Shown here one piece after another: positions 17,940-27,984 of a stretch of 64,000 nt of DNA. Position 1 is the stretch's first letter; every line of letters begins with the position of its first letter. Below the pieces are notes generated by a model. It had not been told where the DNA came from. It did no database searches and saw only the letters and a list, made by a program, of their open reading frames with translations. Source of the stretch: Modicisalibacter luteus DSM 23508 (lineage in GTDB: Bacteria > Pseudomonadota > Gammaproteobacteria > Pseudomonadales > Halomonadaceae); assembly GCF_000378505.1 (NCBI RefSeq), contig NZ_KB899995.1:124001-188000 (forward strand). Direction: 5' to 3'. A program made the translations under genes and the position numbers.

Positions 17940-19451
17940 ATGCTGGATAACAATAACGCAGTAGTTATCGCTACTTTTGCACTCTATTTCGTGGCGATGT
18001 TTGTTATCGGTGTTGTCGCCTGGAAAAGATCCTCTGACTTCTCCGATTACGTACTAGGTGGCCGTTCGCTAGGCCCTTTTGCCACTGCCATTTCGACCGG
18101 AGCGTCTGAAATGTCCGGCTGGCTAATGGTGGCCATGCCAGGCGCTGCCTATCTTTCGGGCATGTCTTCCTTCTGGATTGCCGCCGGGCTGCTAGCCGGT
18201 TCATTGCTTAACTGGCTGATCGTCGCCCAACGACTTCGCGTCTACAGCTTCGTGGCCAACAATTCACTGACGATTCCCGAGTTTCTCGCTGAGCGATTCC
18301 AACAGCACACCAAAGGGCTACGGCTGGTCGCCTCGCTATTTATAATTGTGTTCTATCTCTTCTATACCAGCTCGGGGTTAGTCGCTGGCGGCAAGCTGCT
18401 CAATACCGTCTTTGGTATGAACTACGAGCTCGCTGTAATACTTGGGACGCTCGCTATCATCTCTTACACCTTCTTCGGCGGTTATCTGGCCGTATCCTGG
18501 ACCGATGTCCTGCAGGGCATCATGATGCTATTCGCCTTGGTCGCGGTGCCGATAGCTGCGGTTATGGAGATGGGGGGAATCGATGCATCACTGGCATCGG
18601 CGCAGGCCGCCTCCCCGCATGTCCTGCAATGGTTTACCGATGCTGCCAGTGGCGAGAGCCTGACCTGGATTGCCATCGCCAGCTCTCTGGCCTGGGGGCT
18701 GGGGTACTTCGGCCAACCCCATGCGCTGGCACGCTTTGCCGGCATCAATGACCATCGCAACATCCCCTTTGCCCGCCGCGTGGCAGTCTCTTGGACCGGC
18801 ATAGGTCTGGTATGTGCCTTGATGATTGGCGTCCTGGGAAATGGTCTTTTCCCTGACGGGATCGCAGACCAAGAGCGCATCTTCATGTTCATGGTCGACA
18901 TGCTGTTCAATCCGGTCGTCTCCAGTGTCCTGTTGACCGCCATTCTGGCCGCGGTCATGTCTACGGCGGATTCGCAGCTCTTGATCTGCTCCTCGACGAT
19001 CGCCGACGACATATATAAAGCTGTCTTCCGCAAGCATGCCTCGCAGAAAGAACTGGTGCTCGTCGGTCGTCTGGCCGTACTCGGCGTTTCCTCGGTGGCG
19101 CTGCTCTTGGCCTTGGCACCTGGCTCGGACGTGCTGGCGCTGGTGTCCTATGCATGGGCCGGTTTCGGTGCCTGCTTCGGCCCGACCCTGATTCTCTCTC
19201 TGTACTGGAAGCGCATGAACCAGTGGGGAGCGCTGTCGGGCATCGTTGTCGGCGGCCTCACCGTCATCGTCTGGTCTCGGCTGTCGGGAGGCCTTTTTGA
19301 CCTCTACGAAATTGTCCCTGGCTTCGTGTTCTCGTTGATGTCCATTGTGCTGGTGTCACTGACTACAGCGGCTCCCCTTGCCTCGGTCGCTCGTCAATTC
19401 GATGAAGTGCAGTTCGAACTTCAGGAAAAACAACAGGAGGTTACCGCATGA
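17940..19451 (+). CDS. putP: Sodium/proline symporter family transporter
   Basis: A 503-aa sodium:solute symporter with about thirteen membrane segments. PutP-type features are the [36 protein letters not shown] segment, [32 protein letters not shown] and [20 protein letters not shown]. The RBS AAGGAG lies upstream of ATG 17940. The stop overlaps the etfB start (ATGA), so uptake and electron transfer are co-expressed. The substrate may be proline or an N-methylated derivative. Confidence 0.88.
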   Translation: MLDNNNAVVIATFALYFVAMFVIGVVAWKRSSDFSDYVLGGRSLGPFATAISTGASEMSGWLMVAMPGAAYLSGMSSFWIAAGLLAGSLLNWLIVAQRLRVYSFVANNSLTIPEFLAERFQQHTKGLRLVASLFIIVFYLFYTSSGLVAGGKLLNTVFGMNYELAVILGTLAIISYTFFGGYLAVSWTDVLQGIMMLFALVAVPIAAVMEMGGIDASLASAQAASPHVLQWFTDAASGESLTWIAIASSLAWGLGYFGQPHALARFAGINDHRNIPFARRVAVSWTGIGLVCALMIGVLGNGLFPDGIADQERIFMFMVDMLFNPVVSSVLLTAILAAVMSTADSQLLICSSTIADDIYKAVFRKHASQKELVLVGRLAVLGVSSVALLLALAPGSDVLALVSYAWAGFGACFGPTLILSLYWKRMNQWGALSGIVVGGLTVIVWSRLSGGLFDLYEIVPGFVFSLMSIVLVSLTTAAPLASVARQFDEVQFELQEKQQEVTA

Positions 19452-20200
19452 AAATTCTTGTCGGCGTCAAGCGCGTCATTGATTACAACGTTCAGGTACG
19501 GGTGCGCTCGGACAACTCCGATGTCGACCTGAGCAACACCAAGATGGCCATGAATCCCTTCTGTGAAATCGCTGTAGAAGAGGCGATCCGTTTGAAGGAG
19601 AAAGGCATCGCCACCGAAATCATCGCCATCAGCATCGGCCCCAAGGGGGCCCAGGAGCAGCTGCGGACCGCGCTGGCGCTCGGTGTCGACCGTGCCATCC
19701 ATGTCCAGAGCGAGGAGCAGGTCGACTCGCTGGATGTCGCACGCGTCATGGCCAGTATCGTCGAAGAGGAGAAGCCCGGGTTGGTAATCCTGGGCAAGCA
19801 GGCCATCGATAGTGACAACAACCAGACCGGCCAGATGCTGGCTGCGCTGACCGGCATGGGGCAGGGCACTTTCGCCTCTGAACTGGAGGTGGGTGATGAG
19901 CAGGTGACGGTGATCCGCGAAGTCGATGGTGGCCATCAGACCCTGTCGCTGCGTCTGCCTGCCGTCATCACGACGGACCTGCGCCTGAACGAGCCCCGCC
20001 ATGCCCGGCTACCCGACATCATGAAGGCCAAGAAGAAACCCATTGACGCCCGCGCACTTGAGGATATGGGAATCGAACGCACCCCCTATCTCACACTCGA
20101 GCGTGTCGAGACGCCCGCGCAGCGCCAGGGTGGGGTCAAGGTCGGCTCGGTCGGCGAGTTGGTGGACAAGTTGAAAAACGAAGCGAAGGTGATTTCATGA
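19448..20200 (+). CDS. etfB: Electron transfer flavoprotein beta subunit
   Basis: A 250-aa EtfB. It has [38 protein letters not shown], the AMP-site region ([31 protein letters not shown]) and [16 protein letters not shown]. It overlaps putP upstream and etfA downstream by four bases each. In this locus it most likely accepts electrons from the demethylase at 14.0-16.0 kb and passes them with EtfA to ETF:quinone oxidoreductase. Confidence 0.93.
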   Translation: MKILVGVKRVIDYNVQVRVRSDNSDVDLSNTKMAMNPFCEIAVEEAIRLKEKGIATEIIAISIGPKGAQEQLRTALALGVDRAIHVQSEEQVDSLDVARVMASIVEEEKPGLVILGKQAIDSDNNQTGQMLAALTGMGQGTFASELEVGDEQVTVIREVDGGHQTLSLRLPAVITTDLRLNEPRHARLPDIMKAKKKPIDARALEDMGIERTPYLTLERVETPAQRQGGVKVGSVGELVDKLKNEAKVIS

Positions 20201-21129
20201 GCATCCTGATTGTAGCGGACCATCACGAAAACAAGCTGGCCGAAGCAACCGCCCATGTCGTCAACGCGGCCCAACAGATTGGGGCAGACATCGATATTCT
20301 CGTCGCCGGCGAGCAGGTCGAGGCCGTGGCCGAGGCAGCCGCTAGTCTGGATGGCGTGCGAACAGTGCTGAAGGCAGACCACGCCGTGTATGCCCATCAA
20401 TTGGCCGAGCCGATGGCTGAGTTGATCAATACCTTGGTGGCGGACTACACCCACCTGCTGGCCGGCTCCTCCACCACGGGCAAGAACATTCTGCCACGCG
20501 TCGCGGCGCTCAGGGGGGTTCCCCAGGTCTCCGATATCATCGCTGTCGAGTCGGCCGAGACGTTCAAGCGGCCCATCTATGCTGGCGGTGCGGTTGCCAC
20601 GGTCAGCAACAACGCTCCGCTCAAGGTCGTGACGGTTCGAGCCAGTGCCTTCGATGCCGTCGAAGCCAGCGGCAAGGCAGATATCAAGCCTCTCGAGACG
20701 GCCGTCGACAATGCGCTCTCTGCCTTCGTCAGCGAAGAGCGCGCCGCCAATCAGGGGCCGGAGTTGGGCAGTGCTCGCGTGGTCATTTCCGGTGGGCGCG
20801 GGCTTGGCAGTGGCGAGAACTTCAAACTGCTTGACGGCGTGGCAGAAACGCTGGGTGCGGCCATCGGCGCTTCTCGCGCCGCGGTAGATGCCGGTTATGT
20901 GTCCAACGACATGCAGGTTGGGCAGACCGGCAAGGTCGTGGCGCCCGAACTCTATATCGCTGTCGGTATCAGCGGTGCCATTCAGCACTTGGCGGGAATG
21001 AAGGATTCCCGTGTGATCGTGGCGATCAATAACGATGAGGACGCGCCAATCTTCAAGGTCGCTGACTATGGCCTGGTCGGGGATCTGTTCGAAGTGCTGC
21101 CCGAGTTTGAGCGCCAGCTTACGGCCTGA
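20197..21129 (+). CDS. etfA: Electron transfer flavoprotein alpha subunit
   Basis: A 310-aa EtfA. The C-terminal FAD domain is clear: [40 protein letters not shown], then [30 protein letters not shown] and [12 protein letters not shown]. It ends the putP-etfB-etfA unit. Confidence 0.93.
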   Translation: MSILIVADHHENKLAEATAHVVNAAQQIGADIDILVAGEQVEAVAEAAASLDGVRTVLKADHAVYAHQLAEPMAELINTLVADYTHLLAGSSTTGKNILPRVAALRGVPQVSDIIAVESAETFKRPIYAGGAVATVSNNAPLKVVTVRASAFDAVEASGKADIKPLETAVDNALSAFVSEERAANQGPELGSARVVISGGRGLGSGENFKLLDGVAETLGAAIGASRAAVDAGYVSNDMQVGQTGKVVAPELYIAVGISGAIQHLAGMKDSRVIVAINNDEDAPIFKVADYGLVGDLFEVLPEFERQLTA

Positions 21130-21575
21130 GCCGTCCCGATCGGAACTCACTTACCGTAAATCCACTGACCCTTCCCGCGGATGAGGCCAGGAAGTTGGCG
21201 CAACAGGCCAGCCTCTCCGCGGGTGCCAATCAAGCCGCTGCCTGCACCTTGGCTTCCGTAACCAAGGGGGCCAGCAATAATAGTTTCTGTCCCACAGGGC
21301 TTGGCATAATGCTTTGAAGCTTATTTGACTGCGTTGATCATCGGCAGTCTGTTTTAAGCCCTCTCTGGTCACCTAGCGATACCCAGGCTAACGCCGTCAA
21401 ATATCCAGAACCGAAGGCTCCCTTTTGAGCGATCGCGATTGTTCTTTGACAATTAATTGTTCGACGTGCCTTGAGGAAGCAGGCCGAGACTAAAGTCGTC
21501 TTTTCCTGATTTCGTTTACTCAGTATCAGTACAGGTACAAGAACTAATATTGGCCCAGAATAGAAGGGCGATTTC
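21130..21575. promoter_or_regulatory. 446-bp intergenic region between etfA and the PQQ-associated cluster
   Basis: No gene is supported here. There is a perfect 12-bp palindrome, ACAATTAATTGT (21449-21460), overlapping a TTGACA box (21446-21451), but no good -10 at 16-18 bases. It may hold the promoter of the ABC genes that begin at 21576. Confidence 0.3.
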
Positions 21576-22649
21576 ATGAATGATGGCAACGTTTACGCAA
21601 TATATCGCCCTACGATGGCTCATCATTCCAGATGTGCTTGGCAGTGCCGCCATTTTCTTCTTCTATTGATATTTCTACTGCTCGTTGGCAGCTCGCTAAC
21701 AGCACAAGCTCAATTTCAGAGCAGTACTCAGAGTGAGTCTGAAACCCTGCGTGTCGGTGTGCTCAAGTTTGGCACGGTCAATTGGGAGCTGCAGGTCGTG
21801 CAGGAGCACGCCTTGGCAGAGAAGCGTGGTATCCAGATCGAGGTGCTGCCTCTGGCTTCCGAGAATGCGCTGGCCGTTGCCCTGCAGGGGGGCCGTGTCG
21901 ATCTGATTGTCTCCGACTGGTTATGGGCAGCCCGCCAGCGTCAGGCAGGACGCAACTATCAATTCGCGCCCTATTCCCTATCGGTAGGCGCCGTCATGAT
22001 GGCACCGCAAGCCGGTATTGCCAGCCTGGAGGATTTGAAGGGCCATAAGCTTGGCATCGCCGGTGGACCGGTCGACAAGACTTGGCTCTTGTTGCGCGCC
22101 TATGCTCAGCAGACCAAGGATATCGAACTCACCGCTTTCGTGGAGCCGACCTATGCGGCACCACCCATGATCAATAAGCTCATGATCGATGGCGACCTAC
22201 CGGCAGTCATCAACTTCTGGCATTACAACGCCCGGCTCTCCGCGTCGGGCATGCGACCGCTGCTTACTGTCGAGCAGATGTTGCGAGACCTGGGTATCGA
22301 GACGACGCCCCCACTGCTGGGTTGGGTGTTTGCCGAGCAGTGGGCCGATGAGAATCGTGAAGCGCTACGGAGCTTTATCCAGGCTACCTACGAAGCCAAG
22401 CAGATCCTGGCAGAGTCCAGTCAGGCCTGGGAACGCTTGCGACCACTCGTAAAGCCTGAAAACGAAGCCGTGTTTGCTGCCATCAAGGAAGGCTACCGCA
22501 GCGGGATTCCCCAGCGTTATGGCGCGGCTGAAATCGAGGCTGCCCAACGGCTCTTCGCCATATTGGCGCAAGAGGGTGGCGAGGACCTTGTCGGGAGGAT
22601 GCAGCAACTGGATACAGAGGTTTTCTGGGATGGATTCCGCTTGCCATGA
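21576..22649 (+). CDS. ABC transporter substrate-binding protein (NitT/TauT-like), PQQ-cluster associated
   Basis: A 357-aa secreted binding protein. A hydrophobic signal segment (about residues 26-46, ending AQAQ) is followed by a NitT/TauT-type fold: LRVGVLKFGTVNWELQVVQEHALAEKRGIQIEVLPLAS, VDLIVSDWLWAARQR and LEDLKGHKLGIAGGPVDKTW. It starts a four-gene coupled run (binding protein, permease, two ATPases). The same arrangement is known beside PQQ alcohol dehydrogenase genes. The ligand is unknown; candidates are PQQ, a metal complex or an alcohol-derived compound. Confidence 0.78.
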   Translation: MNDGNVYAIYRPTMAHHSRCAWQCRHFLLLLIFLLLVGSSLTAQAQFQSSTQSESETLRVGVLKFGTVNWELQVVQEHALAEKRGIQIEVLPLASENALAVALQGGRVDLIVSDWLWAARQRQAGRNYQFAPYSLSVGAVMMAPQAGIASLEDLKGHKLGIAGGPVDKTWLLLRAYAQQTKDIELTAFVEPTYAAPPMINKLMIDGDLPAVINFWHYNARLSASGMRPLLTVEQMLRDLGIETTPPLLGWVFAEQWADENREALRSFIQATYEAKQILAESSQAWERLRPLVKPENEAVFAAIKEGYRSGIPQRYGAAEIEAAQRLFAILAQEGGEDLVGRMQQLDTEVFWDGFRLP

Positions 22650-23392
22650 TCTCGAGGCAGGCATTGCTGCGGGTAGGCTCCCTGATGGGGCTGGTCGTGC
22701 TGTGGGCGCTGGTGGCGTGGGTCGCCGATTCTTCGGTGCTGCCTTCGCCATGGCAGGTACTGATGAGTTTGGGCCGGCATACTCTGTCCGGGGAGTTGCC
22801 CTTCCATCTTGCCATCACCCTGTGGCGGGTGCTGGTGAGCTTCCTGCTGGCGATGTGCATCGGTACGCTGATCGGCATCGTCATGGGGCGTTACAAGACC
22901 CTGGATATCGCCATGGATGGCCCCCTCGTACTGGGGCTGAATATACCTGCCCTGGTGATGATCATTCTCTGCTATATCTGGCTCGGTCTGACGGATGTCG
23001 CCGCGATAGTGGCGGTGGCGCTGAATAAGATTCCTACCGTGATTGTCATGGTGCGTGAAGGAGCGCGTGCCGTGGACTTGCGGCTGCTGGAAGTGGCTCA
23101 GGCGTATCGCCTGCCCCGCCTGCGCATGCTGAGACAGGTCTACCTGCCCCAGCTCTATCCCTACCTGATGGCGGCTGCACGAAGTGGGCTGGCACTGATC
23201 TGGAAGATCGTACTGGTCGTGGAACTGCTGGGCCGCAGCAACGGAGTGGGCTTCCAACTGCATATCTATTTTCAATTCTTCGATATCACCAGCATCCTGG
23301 CTTATACCCTGGCCTTTGCCGGGGTGGTACTGCTGATCGAGGCGCTGATCATGCGTCCGCTGGAACATCGCCTGACGAGGTGGCGCGGATGA
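22646..23392 (+). CDS. ABC transporter permease (SsuC/TauC type)
   Basis: A 248-aa inner-membrane permease with about six helices. The BPD_transp_1 loop is EGARAVDLRLLEVAQAYRLPRLRMLRQVYLPQLYPYLMAAARSGLALIWKIVLVVELLG. It overlaps the binding-protein stop by four bases and the ATPase start likewise, so the three are stoichiometrically coupled importer subunits. Confidence 0.87.
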   Translation: MISRQALLRVGSLMGLVVLWALVAWVADSSVLPSPWQVLMSLGRHTLSGELPFHLAITLWRVLVSFLLAMCIGTLIGIVMGRYKTLDIAMDGPLVLGLNIPALVMIILCYIWLGLTDVAAIVAVALNKIPTVIVMVREGARAVDLRLLEVAQAYRLPRLRMLRQVYLPQLYPYLMAAARSGLALIWKIVLVVELLGRSNGVGFQLHIYFQFFDITSILAYTLAFAGVVLLIEALIMRPLEHRLTRWRG

Positions 23393-24171
23393 GCGGCCTG
23401 AACGTACGAATCGACGAGAAACGCTTCGATGACGTGAGCGTAGTACGCGACCTGGCGTTCAGTGCCCAGAATGGGGAGTTCCTCGCTCTGGTCGGGCCAT
23501 CGGGAGCGGGAAAGAGTACGCTATTGAACATGATCAGCGGCCTCGACACCGATTTCGTTGGCTCGGTGTGCTGGGATGATCAGCCCTTGTACGCGGCGGG
23601 CCAGTCGCCGGCGCATCTGGGCATGATGTTTCAAGAGCCACGCCTGATGCCTTGGCTGAGCACCCTGGATAACGTAAGCCTGGTGCTCTCCGATCCTCAT
23701 GCGGAACGCCAGCGGGCGATAGCGCTACTGCAGGAGGTGGGGCTGGGTGACGTGCTCGAGGCCTGGCCTTCCCAGCTATCGGGTGGCATGCAGCGGCGGG
23801 TGTCGCTGGCGCGCGCATTCGTGGTTGCACCCCGCTTGCTGCTGATGGATGAACCCTTCGTGTCGCTGGATATGCCAACCGGCAACCGGCTGCGCGATTT
23901 GCTGCTTGCCCTTTGGCAGCGCGATCGGCCCCTGGTGCTGTTCGTTACCCATGACTTGCGTGAAGCCTTGGCGCTGGCGGACCGCGTACTGTTTCTGTCT
24001 CCTTCGCCGAGTCGGGTCATGCTGGACTATACGGTCCCGCTTGAACGGCCACGGCGTCTGGAAGGGACCGATATAGCTCGATTACAGGAAGAACTCTTTC
24101 GCCAGCATCCGGACCTGTTGTCCGGTGTCCTCGCCACTCAGGAAGCCGTAGCCGGAGGCGTAAAGGAATGA
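23389..24171 (+). CDS. ABC transporter ATP-binding protein (SsuB/TauB type)
   Basis: A 260-aa importer ATPase. It has Walker A GPSGAGKST, Q-loop MFQEPRLMPWLSTLDN, signature LSGGMQRRVSLARA, Walker B LLLMDEPF and H-loop LFVTHDLREAL. ATG 23389 overlaps the permease stop and has GAGG upstream; a GTG at 23380 is in frame but less likely. It pairs with the permease before it. Confidence 0.88.
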   Translation: MSGLNVRIDEKRFDDVSVVRDLAFSAQNGEFLALVGPSGAGKSTLLNMISGLDTDFVGSVCWDDQPLYAAGQSPAHLGMMFQEPRLMPWLSTLDNVSLVLSDPHAERQRAIALLQEVGLGDVLEAWPSQLSGGMQRRVSLARAFVVAPRLLLMDEPFVSLDMPTGNRLRDLLLALWQRDRPLVLFVTHDLREALALADRVLFLSPSPSRVMLDYTVPLERPRRLEGTDIARLQEELFRQHPDLLSGVLATQEAVAGGVKE

Positions 24172-24923
24172 GCCAGGCAGTGTTGCATGTCGACTCGGTC
24201 AGTAAGTCCTATGGTGCGCTGAAAGCCCTGAACGAGGTTTCGTTGAGTGTGGCTAGAGGTGAGTTCGTGGCTTTGCTGGGCCCCAATGGGGCGGGCAAGA
24301 GTACCTTGTTCCAGTTGTTGACCGGTTTGTTCGTGCCGGATACGGGACGCATAGAGATCGATACTCATGATCTTCGCCGCCAGGGAAGCCAGGCCTTGGC
24401 GGCATTGGGTGTTGTCTTTCAACAGTCGACCCTGGACCTGGACCTGACCGTACGTGCCAACCTGCGTTTTCATGCTCGGCTGCATGGCATGGGGAGGGCC
24501 GCCCGTGAGCGTATCGACGCCGAGCTTGAGCGCATTGGCCTGGTCGAACAAGCCAACAGTCCGGTACGGGCATTGTCCGGGGGCAACCGGCGCAAGGTCG
24601 AAGTGGCGCGAGCCCTTCTGCATCAGCCGGCCCTATTGTTGATGGATGAGCCTACTGTCGGGCTGGACCCCGCGTCACGCCGGGCATTGCTGGAATATGT
24701 CCATGAGCTACGTGCCGGTCGCGGCCTTGGCGTGCTCTGGGCGACGCATCTGGTCGATGAAGTCGAGGACGCGGACCGAGTCATCGTGCTCCATAAGGGT
24801 CGCCGTCTTGCTGCGGCAACGCCTGACGCTTTATGTGGGCAGGCTGGCACGGCCAACCTGGCGGGTGCCTTCCTGACACTTACCGGCGAGACTCCCCGAA
24901 CACAGGAAGGGGTCGTTTCATGA
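24168..24923 (+). CDS. ABC transporter ATP-binding protein, PQQ-dependent alcohol dehydrogenase system (ABC-2 exporter type)
   Basis: A 251-aa ATPase with Walker A GPNGAGKST, Q-loop VFQQSTLDLDLTVRANL, signature LSGGNRRKVEVARALL, Walker B LLLMDEPTVGLDPASRR and H-loop WATHLVDEVEDADRV. It belongs to the multidrug/ABC-2 exporter group, unlike the importer ATPase before it. Its likely membrane partner is the ABC-2 permease at 27164-27970. The intervening propeller protein and binding protein are the usual companions in PQQ-dehydrogenase loci. Confidence 0.85.
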   Translation: MSQAVLHVDSVSKSYGALKALNEVSLSVARGEFVALLGPNGAGKSTLFQLLTGLFVPDTGRIEIDTHDLRRQGSQALAALGVVFQQSTLDLDLTVRANLRFHARLHGMGRAARERIDAELERIGLVEQANSPVRALSGGNRRKVEVARALLHQPALLLMDEPTVGLDPASRRALLEYVHELRAGRGLGVLWATHLVDEVEDADRVIVLHKGRRLAAATPDALCGQAGTANLAGAFLTLTGETPRTQEGVVS

Positions 24924-24957
24924 CTTCTGGGGCAACGATAACAACGAGGAAATGCTG

Positions 24958-25944
24958 ATGAACAAAGCCGCAAAGCTGTTGGCCTGCATGCTGCTGGCGG
25001 GCGCTGCACAGACCGCATCCGCAGCGGGTACCGGTTATCTCTTCGTATCCAGCGAGGAGGATGACGTCGTTACGGTCCTGGATGCCCAGAGCCTCCAGAA
25101 GGTCGAGGAAATTGCCGTCTCCGAGCGTCCACGGTGGCTGGCTTTTTCGCCGGATCACACGCGACTGTATGTTGCCTGCGGTGATGGCAATTCCATCGAT
25201 ATCATCGATGTCGGCAAGATGGAGGTGGTCGACCGGATCGAGGATGTAGACGATCCCGAGATCTTTGACCTGGGGCCGAACGGGGACCGCCTGTATATCT
25301 CCAACGAGGACGATGCCCAGTTCACGATCTATGACATTGCCTCGAAAGAACTGCTGGAGCGCGTCGAGGTCGGTGAAGAGCCTGAAGGGGTGCTGGTCAC
25401 GCCGGATGGCAAGACGGCCTATGTGACTTCTGAAGTCGCCAACATGGTCCACCGGATCGACCTGGAATCCAACGAACTGACTGATAACATCGTCGTGGGC
25501 AACCGGCCGCGTCGATTCGCACTATCCCCGGATGGGCAAGAGCTATGGGTGTCCAATGAGTTGTCCGGTTCGGTCAGCATTATCGATACCGACAGCAACC
25601 AGGTCGTGGAAGACATCAGTTTCCAGCCGGAAGGCTTCCGCCCGGAGGATGTAACACCGGTGGGGATTCTTCTCACCCCGGATGGCAAGTCCGCCTATGT
25701 CACGCTGGGGCGCGCCAATCATGTCGCGGTAGTCGATGCCCAATCGCGTGAGATCCTCGATTACGTACTGGTAGGCAGCCGGGCCTGGGGGCTGGCGCTA
25801 TCCGAGGATGGCCGCCGCCTCTATGTGACTAATGGTCTGTCGGACGACCTTTCGGTCGTCGACACCACTGAGAGAGAGCAACTGCGCTCGGTTCCCGTCG
25901 GTCGTGTGCCGCATAGCGTCGTGATCGATACGACAGGAGGCTGA
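24958..25944 (+). CDS. YVTN-type beta-propeller protein, PQQ-dependent catabolism associated
   Basis: A 328-aa secreted protein. A signal peptide (about residues 1-23, ending ASAA) is followed by six to seven repeats of the YVTN/beta-propeller type (for example LVTPDGKTAYVTSEVANMV, LSPDGQELWVSNELSGS, LTPDGKSAYVTLGRANHVA, LSEDGRRLYVTNGLSDD). ATG 24958 is chosen over 24952 because GAGGA (24945-24949) gives a better eight-base spacing. It is a conserved companion of PQQ alcohol dehydrogenases of unknown biochemical role, perhaps a periplasmic scaffold. Confidence 0.85.
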   Translation: MNKAAKLLACMLLAGAAQTASAAGTGYLFVSSEEDDVVTVLDAQSLQKVEEIAVSERPRWLAFSPDHTRLYVACGDGNSIDIIDVGKMEVVDRIEDVDDPEIFDLGPNGDRLYISNEDDAQFTIYDIASKELLERVEVGEEPEGVLVTPDGKTAYVTSEVANMVHRIDLESNELTDNIVVGNRPRRFALSPDGQELWVSNELSGSVSIIDTDSNQVVEDISFQPEGFRPEDVTPVGILLTPDGKSAYVTLGRANHVAVVDAQSREILDYVLVGSRAWGLALSEDGRRLYVTNGLSDDLSVVDTTEREQLRSVPVGRVPHSVVIDTTGG

Positions 25945-25946
25945 TG

Positions 25947-27152
25947 ATGCGTCGTGCATGCAGGAGAGCCGCCGGCCTGGTAATGGGCTGGCTACTGGCA
26001 ACGGCGGCGACACTCGCCGCCGCGCAATCGGAGCTCCAGCCCTTTACCTTCGGTTATGTGGGACTGGCTGATGATCCGCGCTACTCCGAGGCACGCCTGG
26101 AGAACCGCTTCCAGGGCGAGCCTTGGGGGCGACCGATAGCCGGAGCCAAGGTGGCAATCAAGGAATCTCGGTTTCCCGGCATGGCCGCGGGTGTCGAGTT
26201 CGGCCTGAACGAGCAGCTGGTTGCTGACAGTCAGGCTGCCATCGAGGCGGTGCGGCAACTGCAGGGAAATGGGCATCGCTTCGTGCTGCTGGACTTGCCT
26301 GGCCCGACGACGGCTGAGGTTGCTGACGCCTTTGCTGGCGAGGAGATGGTGTTATTCAATGTCAGCGCTTCCGACGATAGGCTGCGTGGCCAGGCGTGCC
26401 AGGCCAACCTGATGCATACCCTGCCTAGCCATGCCATGCAAAACGATGCTCTGGCGCAATTTCTGCTGTCCCGGCAGTGGAGCGAAGTGCTGGTGCTGGT
26501 AGGGCAGGAGGAGGCCGATCGTAAATTGGCCGATTCCTTCGCCCGGTCGGCCAAGCGTTTCGGGCTTGATATCGTCGACGAGCGGGAATTTCTGCTGGGA
26601 AACAATCCGCGCCAGCGCGAACAGAACAATCCTCGGTTGCTCACTTCGGGTATCGATTACGATGTCGTATACGTTGCCGACACCCAAGGGGAGTTTGCTC
26701 GCGAGCTGAGCTATCAGACGCAACTTCCACGGCCGGTCGTGGGTAGCGGGGGGCTGGTGCCGCAAGCCTGGCATTGGGCCTGGCAGCGACACGGCGCTCG
26801 TCAGCTCAACAATCGCCTGGAAGAACTCGCCGGGCGTCACATGACGGGGCATGACTGGGCGGCCTGGATCGCGATCAAAGCCGTGGTCGAAGCCGTGCAG
26901 CGACAGAAGACGTCCCAGTTCGCTCCTCTGCGTGATTACTTGGTCAGCGATGACATCGTGCTGGATGGCTTCAAGGGCTATCGCATGGGCTTTCGCGACT
27001 GGAACGGCCAGCTTCGTCAGCCGATTCTGCTGGGATCCGGGAACTGGGTCGTGGCTCGAGCGCCGTTCGAAGGGTTTCTCCATCAAACCAATGCCCTGGA
27101 TACGCTGGGTTTCGATCCACGCGAGAGCAAATGCAAACTCGCCGATAACTGA
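25947..27152 (+). CDS. Periplasmic ABC-type binding protein, PQQ-dependent alcohol dehydrogenase system
   Basis: A 401-aa secreted protein with a signal peptide (ending LAAAQS) and a branched-chain amino acid receptor-like type I binding fold (FTFGYVGLADDPRYSEARLENRF, FNVSASDDRLRGQACQANLMHTLPSHAMQNDALAQFL, VYVADTQGEFARELSYQT). Of the two tandem ATGs (25944, 25947) the second has the better spacing to AGGAGG (25935-25940). It sits between the propeller protein and the ABC-2 permease. How a binding protein works with an exporter-type ABC is unclear. Confidence 0.82.
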   Translation: MRRACRRAAGLVMGWLLATAATLAAAQSELQPFTFGYVGLADDPRYSEARLENRFQGEPWGRPIAGAKVAIKESRFPGMAAGVEFGLNEQLVADSQAAIEAVRQLQGNGHRFVLLDLPGPTTAEVADAFAGEEMVLFNVSASDDRLRGQACQANLMHTLPSHAMQNDALAQFLLSRQWSEVLVLVGQEEADRKLADSFARSAKRFGLDIVDEREFLLGNNPRQREQNNPRLLTSGIDYDVVYVADTQGEFARELSYQTQLPRPVVGSGGLVPQAWHWAWQRHGARQLNNRLEELAGRHMTGHDWAAWIAIKAVVEAVQRQKTSQFAPLRDYLVSDDIVLDGFKGYRMGFRDWNGQLRQPILLGSGNWVVARAPFEGFLHQTNALDTLGFDPRESKCKLADN

Positions 27153-27163
27153 AGGCCACTGCA

Positions 27164-27970
27164 ATGAGTTCTGCCAGCCATGCATTTCAGGCGTTGGTCG
27201 CCGTCGCCTCCCGGGAAACCGTCAAGTTCTTCCATCAGCGGGGGAGATTGCTTTCCGCCGTGGTGCGTCCAAGCCTGTGGCTGATCATCTTTGCGGCGGG
27301 CTTCAAGAATGTGTTCGGCGTTGCTGTATTGCCGCCCTACGAGAGCTACATCGAATACCAGGTGTATGTCGTGCCGGGGCTGCTCGGTATGGTCCTGCTC
27401 TTCAATGGCATGCAATCGTCCCTGGCCATGGTCTATGACCGCGAGATGGGGATCATGCGGCTGCTGTTGACCGCACCGCTACCTCGCAGCTACCTGCTGT
27501 TCTGCAAGCTTCTGGCGGGAACGTTCCTGTCATTGCTGCAGGCCTATGCCTTTCTGATCGTCTGTGCCCTGTTCGATGTCAACCTGCCCTGGTGGCCAGG
27601 GCTTGTCTATGCGTTACCGGCGATGTTCCTTACCGGCTTGATGCTGGGCGCACTAGGACTGTTGCTATCAGTATCCATCAAGCAACTTGAGAACTTTGCC
27701 GGGATGATGAACTTCGTGATTTTCCCGATGTTCTTTCTGTCCCCAGCGCTGTATCCGCTATGGAAGCTCAAGGAATCGGGGGCCGAAGTCATCTACCATC
27801 TCTCGCTTTACAATCCCTTCACGCACGGTGTCGAGCTGATCCGCTTTGCCATGTACGGCCAGTTCAACATATTGTCGTGTGCGGTGGTCCTGGGCACACT
27901 GGTGGTGCTCTTCCTGCTGGCTGCCTGGGGGTATGATCCGCAGCGGGGGCTAGTGCGTAGAAGAGGGTAG
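27164..27970 (+). CDS. ABC-2 type transporter permease, PQQ-dependent system
   Basis: A 268-aa membrane protein with six helices and ABC-2 features (RPSLWLIIFAAGFKNVFG, MVYDREMGIMRLLLTAPLPRSYLLFCKLLAGTFLSLLQAY, FPMFFLSPALYPLWKLKESG, YNPFTHGVELIRFAMYGQ). It pairs with the exporter ATPase at 24168. It converges with the minus-strand genes that follow, with only 14 bases between. Confidence 0.88.
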   Translation: MSSASHAFQALVAVASRETVKFFHQRGRLLSAVVRPSLWLIIFAAGFKNVFGVAVLPPYESYIEYQVYVVPGLLGMVLLFNGMQSSLAMVYDREMGIMRLLLTAPLPRSYLLFCKLLAGTFLSLLQAYAFLIVCALFDVNLPWWPGLVYALPAMFLTGLMLGALGLLLSVSIKQLENFAGMMNFVIFPMFFLSPALYPLWKLKESGAEVIYHLSLYNPFTHGVELIRFAMYGQFNILSCAVVLGTLVVLFLLAAWGYDPQRGLVRRRG

Positions 27971-27984
27971 CGCGCAGACAGGCG

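Noticed and set aside
21446-21474. trp-promoter-like TTGACAATTAAT sequence
   Set aside because: No acceptable -10 box at 16-18 bases (CCTTGA), so it is mentioned only as a palindrome/box in the gap.
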